Shown here: positions 7,934 to 14,989 of the stretch, piece after piece
Position numbering within the stretch: position 1 is the first letter of the stretch
Layout: every line of letters starts with the position of its first letter
Source: JBEIFW01 sp040382215
GTDB lineage: Bacteria; Actinomycetota; Acidimicrobiia; Acidimicrobiales; Ilumatobacteraceae
Direction of reading: 5' to 3'
DNA: 15,202 nt
Assembly (NCBI GenBank): GCA_040382215.1
Contig: JBEIFW010000077.1
Coordinates: forward strand, 1 to 15,202
Position numbers and translations under genes: made by a program
The notes under the pieces: model-generated
What the model was told of the DNA's origin: nothing
Databases searched by the model: none
What the model saw: only the letters and a program-made list of their open reading frames with translations

Positions 7934-9315
7934 CCGCGTCGTGGGCGATGGCGGCACCGGCGGTCCTCGGTGCACCCGTGCCGCCACCCGAGGAGCGACG
8001 CACCGCGGGCCGGGCCCGGCGCACCGAGGTACCCCGCCGCGCCCACGCCGCATGGAGCCCCTCGTCCGACCGGCCCGACCCGGTCGAGGTCCTCGTCGAG
8101 TCGTGCCGCACCCGGGTGCCCGAGCTCGTCCCGATCCGATACCGCCGGATGCTGGCCTCGCCGTTCGCGTTCTTCCGGGGCGCGGCGCGCCTGATGGCCC
8201 TCGACCTGGCCGCGTGCCCGACCTCGGGGATCGCCGTGCAGCTGTGCGGCGATGCCCACCTCGCCAACTTCGGGGTGTTCGCCAGCCCGGAGCGGAGCCT
8301 GGTGTTCGACCTCAACGACTTCGACGAGACCGGTCCGGGACCGTTCGACTGGGACGTACGGCGCCTGGTGACCAGCGTGGTGCTGGCCGCGCAGGACAAT
8401 GGATTCGGTGACAAGCAGGCCACGACGGCGGCCCGGGCCACGGCGGCGGCCTACCGCACCTGGATCGACCGCTACGCCGCGATGAACCAGCTCGAGGTCT
8501 GGTACGCCCGGCTCGATGCCGAGGAGTTGCGGGACCTCGTGGCGCCCTCCGACCGGCGGACCGCCCAGCAGGTGCTCGACAAAGCGGGGGCGCGCTCGCA
8601 CCACCGGGCGCTATCGAAGCTGACCGAAGTGGTCGACGGGCGGCGTCGCATCGTGCCCGATCCTCCGCTCGTCACCCGGGTGGAGGACTTCCCCGGCGAT
8701 GCGCTGGCCGGAATGGTCGAGGGGTACCGAGGCACGTTGGGCACGGACCGCCAGGACCTGTTCGACCGGTACCGGCTCGTGGATCTCGCCCGCAAGGTCG
8801 TCGGCGTGGGCAGTGTGGGCACCCGATGCTGGATCGCGTTGTTCCAGGGCCCCAACGGGGGTCCGCTGTTCCTGCAGGTGAAGGAAGCCGGGGTGTCGGC
8901 ACCGGCCGCGGCCGGATGGCCGAGCCCCGTCGAGCATCAGGGCCGCCGGGTGGTGGAGGGTCAGCGTCTCTTGCAGGCGACGAGCGACGTGCTGCTCGGC
9001 TGGACCACGAACCCGCTCGACGGCGTCGAGTACTACGTGCGCCAGCTCTGGGACGCCAAGGGTTCCGTCGACGTCGCCACGTTGCGCCCGGGTGCGCTGG
9101 CCACCTACGCGGCGGGCTGCGGCTGGGCGCTCGCCCGCGCACACGCGCGCTGCGGTGACGCAGCCGCCATCGCCGGCTACCTCGGCCGGTCGACGGCGTT
9201 CGACGACGCTATGGTTGCCTTCGCAACGGCCTACGCCGAGCAGACGGTCCGGGACCGTGCGGCTCTCGAGGCGGCGGTCGAAATCGGGGCGATCCCCGTG
9301 GCCGCAGAGGGCTGA
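7930..9315 (+). CDS. DUF2252 family protein inserted between selA and selB
   Basis: This is a 461-residue protein of the DUF2252 (COG4320) family. The N-terminus to about residue 50 is Pro/Arg-rich. The core has VPIRYRRMLASPFAFFRGAA (66-85), CGDAHLANFG (106-115), LVFDLNDFDET (124-134), PFDWDVRRLVTS (138-149), ARKVVGVGSVG and LFLQVKEA. The GDAHxxNF and FDxNDFDE motifs resemble the catalytic and metal-binding loops of aminoglycoside-phosphotransferase-like kinases, but no substrate is known for this family. The start is GTG at 7930, overlapping the selA stop as GTGA; an ATG at 7948 is the alternative. Its stop is only 3 nt before selB. The frame is open far upstream inside selA, but that part is out-of-frame Arg/Gly/Pro-rich sequence. 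The position implies co-expression with the selenocysteine machinery. Confidence 0.92.
   Translation: MTASWAMAAPAVLGAPVPPPEERRTAGRARRTEVPRRAHAAWSPSSDRPDPVEVLVESCRTRVPELVPIRYRRMLASPFAFFRGAARLMALDLAACPTSGIAVQLCGDAHLANFGVFASPERSLVFDLNDFDETGPGPFDWDVRRLVTSVVLAAQDNGFGDKQATTAARATAAAYRTWIDRYAAMNQLEVWYARLDAEELRDLVAPSDRRTAQQVLDKAGARSHHRALSKLTEVVDGRRRIVPDPPLVTRVEDFPGDALAGMVEGYRGTLGTDRQDLFDRYRLVDLARKVVGVGSVGTRCWIALFQGPNGGPLFLQVKEAGVSAPAAAGWPSPVEHQGRRVVEGQRLLQATSDVLLGWTTNPLDGVEYYVRQLWDAKGSVDVATLRPGALATYAAGCGWALARAHARCGDAAAIAGYLGRSTAFDDAMVAFATAYAEQTVRDRAALEAAVEIGAIPVAAEG
9307..9310 (+). promoter_or_regulatory. Ribosome binding site of selB
   Basis: GAGG is followed by 8 nt to the ATG at 9319. It lies within the last codons of the DUF2252 gene, which fits coupled translation. 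Confidence 0.6.
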
Positions 9316-9318
9316 GCG

Positions 9319-11049
9319 ATGCACGTCGTCGCCACCGCCGGCCACGTCGACCACGGCAAGAGCTCGCTCGTGCTGGCGCTCACGGGCACCGACCCGGACC
9401 GCTTCGCGGAGGAGAAGCGCCGGGGTCTCACCATCGACCTCGGGTTCGCCCATGCGACCCTGCCGTCCGGGGAGGGCGTGTCGTTCGTCGATGTGCCCGG
9501 GCACGTGCGCTTCCTGAAGAACATGCTGGCCGGGGTGGGCGCCGTCGATGCCTGCCTGTTCGTGGTGGCGGCGACGGAGGGATGGAAGCCGCAGTCCGAG
9601 GAGCACCTGCGCATCCTCGAGCTGGTCGGGGTGCGCCACGGGATCGTGGCGCTGACCAAGATCGACGCGGTCGACACGGAGTGGGCCGAGTTGGCCGCGA
9701 TGGAGGTGGCCGACCATGTGGCCGGCACGTTCCTCGAGGGGCAGCCGATCGTGCCGGTGGCGGCGACGGCCGGGCTCGGGCTCGACGAGTTGCGGGCCGC
9801 GCTCGACACGTTGGTTGCGTCGACACCGACCGCGCTCGACCGGGGCCGCCCCCGGCTGTGGGTCGACCGGGTGTTCGCGGCGAAGGGCTCGGGCACGGTG
9901 GTGACCGGGACGCTGGCGGGGGGCCGCGTCGCCGTCGGTGATCAGCTGGTCGTCGGCCCACGGGCGTTGCCGGTGCGGGTCCGCGGGATCCAGAGCCTGG
10001 GGCGGGCCCACGACGTGATCGGGCCCGGCAACCGGGTGGCGCTGAACCTGGCCGGGGTCGACCACACCGAGGTGGTGCGCGGCGACGCCGTGGTGGAGCC
10101 GGGGCGGTGGCGGCCGACGACGCGGTTCGACGCCCGGCTGCGGGTGCTCGAGGCGCTCGATCACGAGGTGAGCCGCCGGGGGGCGTACGTGGCCTACGCC
10201 GGCTCGGGCGAGTTCCCCGTGAAGGTGCGCGTGCTCGGCCGGGGCGGGACCGGGACGATCCTGCCCGGCGACGAGGGCCTGGTACGGGTCCAGGTGGCGA
10301 CGCCGTTGCCGCTGCTGCCCGGCGACCGGTTGGTGCTGCGGGAGTCGGGACGCAACGAGACGGTGGGCGGGGTCGAGGTGCTCGACGTGGCCCCGGTGCT
10401 GCCGGCGTCGAAGGCGGCCCCGGACCGCTCCGTGGAGCGGGTGATCGCCGAGCGGGGCTGGGTGCGGGCCGACGAGTTGGAGGCGATGACCGGCGAACAG
10501 CGGCCGGCGACGGTCGGGGCCTGGGTGACGGCGCCCGGCGTGGTCGAGGCACTGGCCGCCGAGGTGGCGGCGGCCGTGGCGGCGGCTGGGCCGTTGGGCC
10601 TCGACGTGGCGACGCTCGACGATCGCCGCCGGGCGGTATTGGGTGACCTGCCCGGGATCGAGGTGATCGCCGGCCGGGCCCGGGTGGCCGAGGTGCGCGA
10701 CCCGCTGGCCGACCATCCGTTCGTCGCTGCGCTCGCCGCCGGTGGGTTCGCACCCCCGGCCGCCGACGGGGTGGACCGGGCCGAGTTGCGGGCGCTGATC
10801 CAGCGGGGCCTCGTGGTGGAACGCGACGGGATCTGGTTCCACCCGGCCGCCGTCGACGAAGCGGCCCGGGTGGCGGCCCGCCTGCTGGCCGCGCAGCCCG
10901 ACGGCTACACGATGGCGGAGTTCCGCGACGCCGTCGGGGCGACCCGGAAGTTCGCGCTGCCGCTCGCCGCCGAGCTCGACGCCCGCGGGGTGACCCGCCG
11001 GCGGGGCGATCTGCGCATCGGCGGGCCCCGCCTGCCCGCCGCCGGCTGA
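9319..11049 (+). CDS. selB: Selenocysteine-specific translation elongation factor
   Basis: This 576-residue GTPase delivers Sec-tRNA(Sec) to UGA codons next to a SECIS element. G1 is GHVDHGKSS (8-16), the switch region reads EEKRRGLTIDLGF (31-43), G3 is DVPGH (58-62) and G4 is TKID (113-116). EEKRRGLTIDLGF and VDVPGHVRFLKNML are typical of SelB rather than EF-Tu. EF-Tu-like beta-barrel domains follow (RVFAAKGSGTVVTGTL and on), and the last roughly 200 residues form winged-helix repeats, ending with MAEFRDAVGATRKFALPLAAELDARGVTRRRGDLR. The length is close to the E. coli factor (about 614). ATG at 9319 starts exactly at the first strand. It is the last gene of the selA operon and ends 19 nt from the convergent HNH gene. 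Confidence 0.96.
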   Translation: MHVVATAGHVDHGKSSLVLALTGTDPDRFAEEKRRGLTIDLGFAHATLPSGEGVSFVDVPGHVRFLKNMLAGVGAVDACLFVVAATEGWKPQSEEHLRILELVGVRHGIVALTKIDAVDTEWAELAAMEVADHVAGTFLEGQPIVPVAATAGLGLDELRAALDTLVASTPTALDRGRPRLWVDRVFAAKGSGTVVTGTLAGGRVAVGDQLVVGPRALPVRVRGIQSLGRAHDVIGPGNRVALNLAGVDHTEVVRGDAVVEPGRWRPTTRFDARLRVLEALDHEVSRRGAYVAYAGSGEFPVKVRVLGRGGTGTILPGDEGLVRVQVATPLPLLPGDRLVLRESGRNETVGGVEVLDVAPVLPASKAAPDRSVERVIAERGWVRADELEAMTGEQRPATVGAWVTAPGVVEALAAEVAAAVAAAGPLGLDVATLDDRRRAVLGDLPGIEVIAGRARVAEVRDPLADHPFVAALAAGGFAPPAADGVDRAELRALIQRGLVVERDGIWFHPAAVDEAARVAARLLAAQPDGYTMAEFRDAVGATRKFALPLAAELDARGVTRRRGDLRIGGPRLPAAG

Positions 11050-11068
11050 ACCCGCCGACCGCTCGCCC

Positions 11069-12388
11069 CTATTCCCGGCGCACGAGTTCGTTGAGGCGTC
11101 GGCGGGTGTGCTCGATGATCGGGTCGGGCCGGGGATGCCGGGCTCGGCGGGTGGCACACGGGCCGAGCGGCTCGAACGCCTCACGGGCCACGACCTCGCC
11201 ACCGGGCGCACGCCAGGTCGCGTTGCGATGCACGTCGAGCTCCAACGCCCAGCCTCCGTGATGCACCCGGTCGTGATGCTCGCTGCACAACGGGCACAAC
11301 TCCGCGAGCACCGTGCGCTGATGCAGCTTCCACGGGGCCAGATGATGGATCTGACATCGGTCGAACCCGACCGTGCACCCCGGCACTGCGCACGTCCGGT
11401 ACATCGCCCGCAACGACCGCCGCTGCTCTCTCGACGCCAACCGGCGCCCCGCACCTGCATCGAGCACACACCCGTCCCCGCCCAGCACCACCGGGAACAC
11501 GGTCGCGTCGCACAGCAACCGGCGCACCGCCGCCACCGGCAACGACACCCCCGACGACGTCTCCGCCACCGAATCGAGCCGCTCGAGACCCGAACGCAGA
11601 CTCTCCTCGTCGATCAACACCACCAACTCCGTGCCCTGCCCGCCGGAGCCCCCCGCCGCAGTCACCAGCTCCACCAACGCCTCGGCCGCCAACCGCTCGT
11701 TCACCACCCCCGCCGACGGCGCCCGACCCGACACCTCGGGATGCGCCCGATGGAACGCTGCCTCCACCGCCACATCCAACGCCCGGAACACCCGCGCCCC
11801 CCGCTCCGCGTCGAGCGACGCGTGCAGATGATGCATCCCGTCTCGATCCACCCATCGGCGCACGCCCGAACGCTCCCGCTGCCGCGCCAGGCGCTCCACC
11901 GGCTCCTCGCCGACGGACAACAACTCCGCCTCCCGGCGGACCATCCGCTCCAACTGCTCCGGCGTCCGCATCCCCGCCTCCCGAGCCAACCACGACCCCT
12001 GCCCGAGCATCCGGCCCCGCACCCCCGGCTCCACCCCCGACACGGCCCGCGCCACCGCATCCGCATGCGCGACCCCGACCCGCCCCGACTCCACCACCGC
12101 CGCCAACTCCGGCACCTCGGCCAACAACCCCGCCCGCTCCACCGCTGCGCGCGCCCCCCGATCCGAACGCGAGCCGTGCTCACGCTGGAACGACCGACCA
12201 TCGATCGGCCCACCCGCCGCCCGCAACCCCTCCGCCCGAGCCGTCAACAACCCGTCCAACCCCTCGACCCACCCCCGCACCCGTGCCAACGCCCGACCCC
12301 ACTCGTGCACCCGCCCCGCATCCGCCCCCGCAACCGCCGATGCGTCCACCCCACGCAACACCGCCAACGCACCGTCCAGGTCGAGCAC
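11069..12388 (-). CDS. DUF222/13E12-type HNH endonuclease-domain protein
   Basis: This is a 439-residue protein. Residues 1-300 are DUF222-like: helical and Arg/Glu/Ala-rich, with VPELAAVVESGRVGVAHADAVARAV at about 92-116. A C-terminal HNH module follows with CAVPGC (333-338), C345, IHHL (347-350), LCPLCSEHH (364-372) and HHGGW (376-380). C333, C338, C365 and C368 probably bind zinc, and the IHH histidine is the likely catalytic base. Actinobacterial genomes often carry many copies of this family, including the mycobacterial 13E12 repeat proteins; nuclease action is inferred, not shown. I chose GTG at 12388 because TATGCT lies 6 nt upstream and TTGTGA a further 17 nt upstream, predicting a leaderless mRNA. 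Longer in-frame starts exist up to ATG 12457 but would lie inside that promoter. The coding strand is extraordinarily G-rich and C-poor compared with neighbours, suggesting a separate history. Confidence 0.9.
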   Translation of the reverse strand: MLDLDGALAVLRGVDASAVAGADAGRVHEWGRALARVRGWVEGLDGLLTARAEGLRAAGGPIDGRSFQREHGSRSDRGARAAVERAGLLAEVPELAAVVESGRVGVAHADAVARAVSGVEPGVRGRMLGQGSWLAREAGMRTPEQLERMVRREAELLSVGEEPVERLARQRERSGVRRWVDRDGMHHLHASLDAERGARVFRALDVAVEAAFHRAHPEVSGRAPSAGVVNERLAAEALVELVTAAGGSGGQGTELVVLIDEESLRSGLERLDSVAETSSGVSLPVAAVRRLLCDATVFPVVLGGDGCVLDAGAGRRLASREQRRSLRAMYRTCAVPGCTVGFDRCQIHHLAPWKLHQRTVLAELCPLCSEHHDRVHHGGWALELDVHRNATWRAPGGEVVAREAFEPLGPCATRRARHPRPDPIIEHTRRRLNELVRRE

Positions 12389-12394
12389 GGGCCA

Positions 12395-12423
12395 AGCATA
12401 CAGAACACACGTTCGCATCACAA
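12395..12423 (-). promoter_or_regulatory. Promoter of the HNH gene, leaderless
   Basis: On the minus strand, TTGTGA (12423-12418) is followed by 17 nt and TATGCT (12400-12395). The GTG start at 12388 comes 6 nt after the -10 box, so transcription should begin at the start codon. This is the best -35/-10 pair in the window. Confidence 0.6.
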
Positions 12424-12441
12424 CCCGAGCGGACCCTCCCC

Positions 12442-12455
12442 GGGGACTGGTCCCC
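12442..12455. promoter_or_regulatory. Perfect inverted repeat in a divergent promoter region
   Basis: GGGGAC at 12442-12447 and GTCCCC at 12450-12455 flank a TG centre, making a perfect 6-bp-arm inverted repeat. It lies about 43 nt before the predicted start of the FHA-ABC transcript and about 60 nt before that of the HNH gene. It could be an operator or activator site for either gene. The protein that binds it is unknown. Confidence 0.4.
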
Positions 12456-12479
12456 ATTTCCTACCCACCTGCCCGGGCG

Positions 12480-12485
12480 TACCGT
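12480..12485 (+). promoter_or_regulatory. Possible -10 element of the FHA-ABC gene, leaderless
   Basis: TACCGT (a TAnnnT hexamer) ends 6 nt before the GTG at 12492, the same spacing as at 3665-3677 and 12400-12388. There is no Shine-Dalgarno before the GTG. The -35 region is poor. Confidence 0.4.
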
Positions 12486-12491
12486 CCGGCG

Positions 12492-14975
12492 GTGGCCGAG
12501 GCCGAACTGATCATCCGCGTCGGCGCAGGTGCACCGTTCGTCGTTCGACCCGGCATGGTGATCACGATCGGGCGGGCGGCCACCTGCGATCTACGGGTCG
12601 ATGCACCCGAGGTGAGCGGACGTCACGCCCGGGTGTCGTGGGCCGGCGGCGAGTGGGTGCTCGACGATCTCGACAGCCTCAACGGCACCGTGGTCGACGG
12701 TCGACCGGCCGGGCGTGCCGTGCTGCGGGACGGATCGCTGATCGAGCTTGCCGGCAGCGACGGTGGGCCCCGGCTGCACTGCGCCGTCCGCACCCGGGAT
12801 CGACCGGCCGCACCGGCGACACCCGCAGCCACCTCGTCGACCCCGGCCCAGGCCCCGACCGCGGCCCAAACCCCGCAGGGTACGTCTGCGAACGTCGCCG
12901 TCGAGACCGTCCACCGGCGGTCCAGCCGTCCGAGCCCGGGCTCTGCCGCTCCGCCCCAGACGCGCACGCTCATCGGGCGCGACGAGGACTGCCGGCACCG
13001 CATCGTCGACGACCTCCTGGTCTCACGGCACCATGCGTCCCTCGAGATGCGGGTGGACGGCAGCTCGTCGATCCGTGATCTGGGAAGCGCCAACGGCACG
13101 TTCGTCGACGGGGCCCGCGTCGAACAGGAGCGGGTCATCCTGCCGGGCCAGCGGGTGACGGTCGGGAACACGGTGTTCCGGTTCGACGGCACCGACCTGC
13201 GCCGGGTGGAACTTGGTGGCGACGTCGTGTTCGCCGCCGAGCACCTCACGGTCGAGACGAACGGGATACGACGCTTGGACGACGTGTCGTTCTGGCTGTC
13301 GGAGCGTTCGTTCCTTGCCGTGCTCGGCACCAGCGGGTCGGGCAAGTCGACATTGCTCAAGGCGATCACGGGGATGGAGCCGGCGACGAGCGGTGCCGTG
13401 CTGTACGACGGAACGGACCTCTACGCCCACTACGGCGAACTGCGCCAACGGATCGGCTATGTCCCCCAGGACGACGTGCTCCATCCGCAGCTGACCGTCG
13501 GACAGACCCTTCGGTACGCAGCAACCCTGCGCTTTTCTCCCGACGTCACCGCCACCGAACGCGACGCCCGGGTCCGCGAGGTGTTGGCGGAGCTCGGCTT
13601 GAGCGACCGGCACGATCTCGCAGTGTCGAAGCTGTCCGGCGGGCAACGCAAGCGACTCAGCGTCGGCCTCGAACTGCTCACCCGGCCCTCGTTGTTGATC
13701 CTCGACGAACCCACCTCGGGGCTCGACCCCGGCAACGAACGAAGCGTGATGCGACTGTTGCGCGATCTCGCCGATGGTGGTCGGACCGTCATCGTGGTGA
13801 CGCACTCGACGGAGTCGCTGCACCTGTGCGACCGGGTCTTGTTCTTGGCACGGGGAGGGATCACGACCTTCTTCGGGCCGCCGATGGCCCTGCCGGATCA
13901 TGCCGGCTGCCGCGATTTCGCCGAGGCGTTCCAACTCGCCGATCTCCATCCGGATCCGGCGCACCTGCGCTCCCTCTACCGGGCCAGCCCGTTCGCTCGC
14001 GAACTCCAGGCCTCGATCGGACTCGGTGCCGCTCGCGCCTCCCCGCTGCGAGCAGCGGCACCGGCCGCGCCGTCGCCGGGCGGGCAGGTGCTGCTGTTCG
14101 CCCGAAGGTACGTGCGGACACTCGTCAACGATCCTCGGAGCCTCCTGGTGCTCGGCCTGCAGGCGCCCGTGATCGCATTGCTGATGCTCGCCGTGTTCGG
14201 GTCGGGGCACTTGCGTCCGCCACGACAGGCCGGGATCGCACCCGAAGCCGGAAACGTGCTCATGGCACTGGTGCTCGCTGCGATCTACGTCGGGGCGTCG
14301 AATGCTGTGCGGGAGATCGTGAAGGAGCGGTCGATCCTGCGCCGGGAACAGAACTTCGGCATCTCCGCCGGCGCCTATCTGGCCTCCAAAGCGCTCGTGT
14401 TGGGCGTGATCACCGTCGCTCAGTCGGTCGTGCTGGTCGTCGTCGGCACGGCACGCCAGGACGGCCCGACCGATGCGCTGGTGCTGGCGAACGGCCGGCT
14501 CGAGCTCATCGTGGGGGTGTCGCTGTGCGGGTTGTCGGCGATGGCGCTCGGGTTGTTGATCTCGGCGGTGGTGAGCACGCCCGACAAGGCGACGACCGTG
14601 TTGCCGGTCGTGCTGTTCGCCCAGTTCCTGTTGGCCGGGATGGTCTTCCCGGTCGACCAACCCGGCCTGCAGCAGCTGAGCTGGGCCACGAGTTCCTACT
14701 GGGGGCTGTCGGCCGTGGCGTCGACGGCGGACTTCCCGTCCCTTCGCGGTTGCCGGACCGGTGCCCCAACACCGACCAGTGTGCCGCAGGGCACCGCCTC
14801 GACCGAGCGCCCGACCTGCCCGGGTTCGTGGGACCACGATCCGGCCGCTTGGCTCGCCAATGCTGCGGTCTTGTTCACGCTGGCGCTGACGTACCTCGGC
14901 GGCGCGTGGTTCGTGCTCGTACGGGGAGATCCCGCTGCGCTTCTCATCCGGCGGCGGGCCCCCGCACCGAGGTAG
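12492..14975 (+). CDS. FHA-FHA-ABC transporter fusion (Rv1747-like), ATPase plus permease
   Basis: This is an 827-residue half-transporter. FHA1 spans about 8-98 (IGR 26-28, SGRHA 42-46, NGT 64-66). A Pro/Ala/Thr-rich linker runs from 103 to 156. FHA2 spans about 157-232 (LIGRDEDC 160-167, SRHH 178-181, NGTFVDG 201-207). The ABC domain has GTSGSGKST (279-287), Q-loop VPQDD (324-328), signature LSGGQRKR (381-388), LLILDEP (401-407) and switch H438. The ABC2-type permease has about six membrane segments near 551-570, 587-606, 633-652, 671-693, 702-719 and 787-810. The loop from 720 to 786 should be external and contains C754 and C776, a possible disulfide. The domain order matches M. tuberculosis Rv1747, whose FHA domains bind threonines phosphorylated by a Ser/Thr kinase. 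Substrate is unknown, probably a lipid or cell-envelope compound exported as a homodimer. GTG at 12492 follows a leaderless-type -10. Confidence 0.94.
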   Translation: MAEAELIIRVGAGAPFVVRPGMVITIGRAATCDLRVDAPEVSGRHARVSWAGGEWVLDDLDSLNGTVVDGRPAGRAVLRDGSLIELAGSDGGPRLHCAVRTRDRPAAPATPAATSSTPAQAPTAAQTPQGTSANVAVETVHRRSSRPSPGSAAPPQTRTLIGRDEDCRHRIVDDLLVSRHHASLEMRVDGSSSIRDLGSANGTFVDGARVEQERVILPGQRVTVGNTVFRFDGTDLRRVELGGDVVFAAEHLTVETNGIRRLDDVSFWLSERSFLAVLGTSGSGKSTLLKAITGMEPATSGAVLYDGTDLYAHYGELRQRIGYVPQDDVLHPQLTVGQTLRYAATLRFSPDVTATERDARVREVLAELGLSDRHDLAVSKLSGGQRKRLSVGLELLTRPSLLILDEPTSGLDPGNERSVMRLLRDLADGGRTVIVVTHSTESLHLCDRVLFLARGGITTFFGPPMALPDHAGCRDFAEAFQLADLHPDPAHLRSLYRASPFARELQASIGLGAARASPLRAAAPAAPSPGGQVLLFARRYVRTLVNDPRSLLVLGLQAPVIALLMLAVFGSGHLRPPRQAGIAPEAGNVLMALVLAAIYVGASNAVREIVKERSILRREQNFGISAGAYLASKALVLGVITVAQSVVLVVVGTARQDGPTDALVLANGRLELIVGVSLCGLSAMALGLLISAVVSTPDKATTVLPVVLFAQFLLAGMVFPVDQPGLQQLSWATSSYWGLSAVASTADFPSLRGCRTGAPTPTSVPQGTASTERPTCPGSWDHDPAAWLANAAVLFTLALTYLGGAWFVLVRGDPAALLIRRRAPAPR

Positions 14976-14989
14976 TGCGGACCGGCGGC

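Noticed and set aside
8611..11469. A minus-strand open frame of 952 codons antisense to the DUF2252 gene and selB
   Set aside because: The translation is His/Arg/Gly-rich without motifs, while the plus strand has unmistakable SelB G motifs and DUF2252 blocks. Long shadows are normal at this GC content.
11108..13078. A plus-strand open frame of 656 codons across the HNH gene and into the FHA-ABC gene
   Set aside because: Its text is Pro/Arg/His-rich low complexity with no domain, and it is antisense to a gene with clear HNH motifs. It stays open only because of the strong strand skew.
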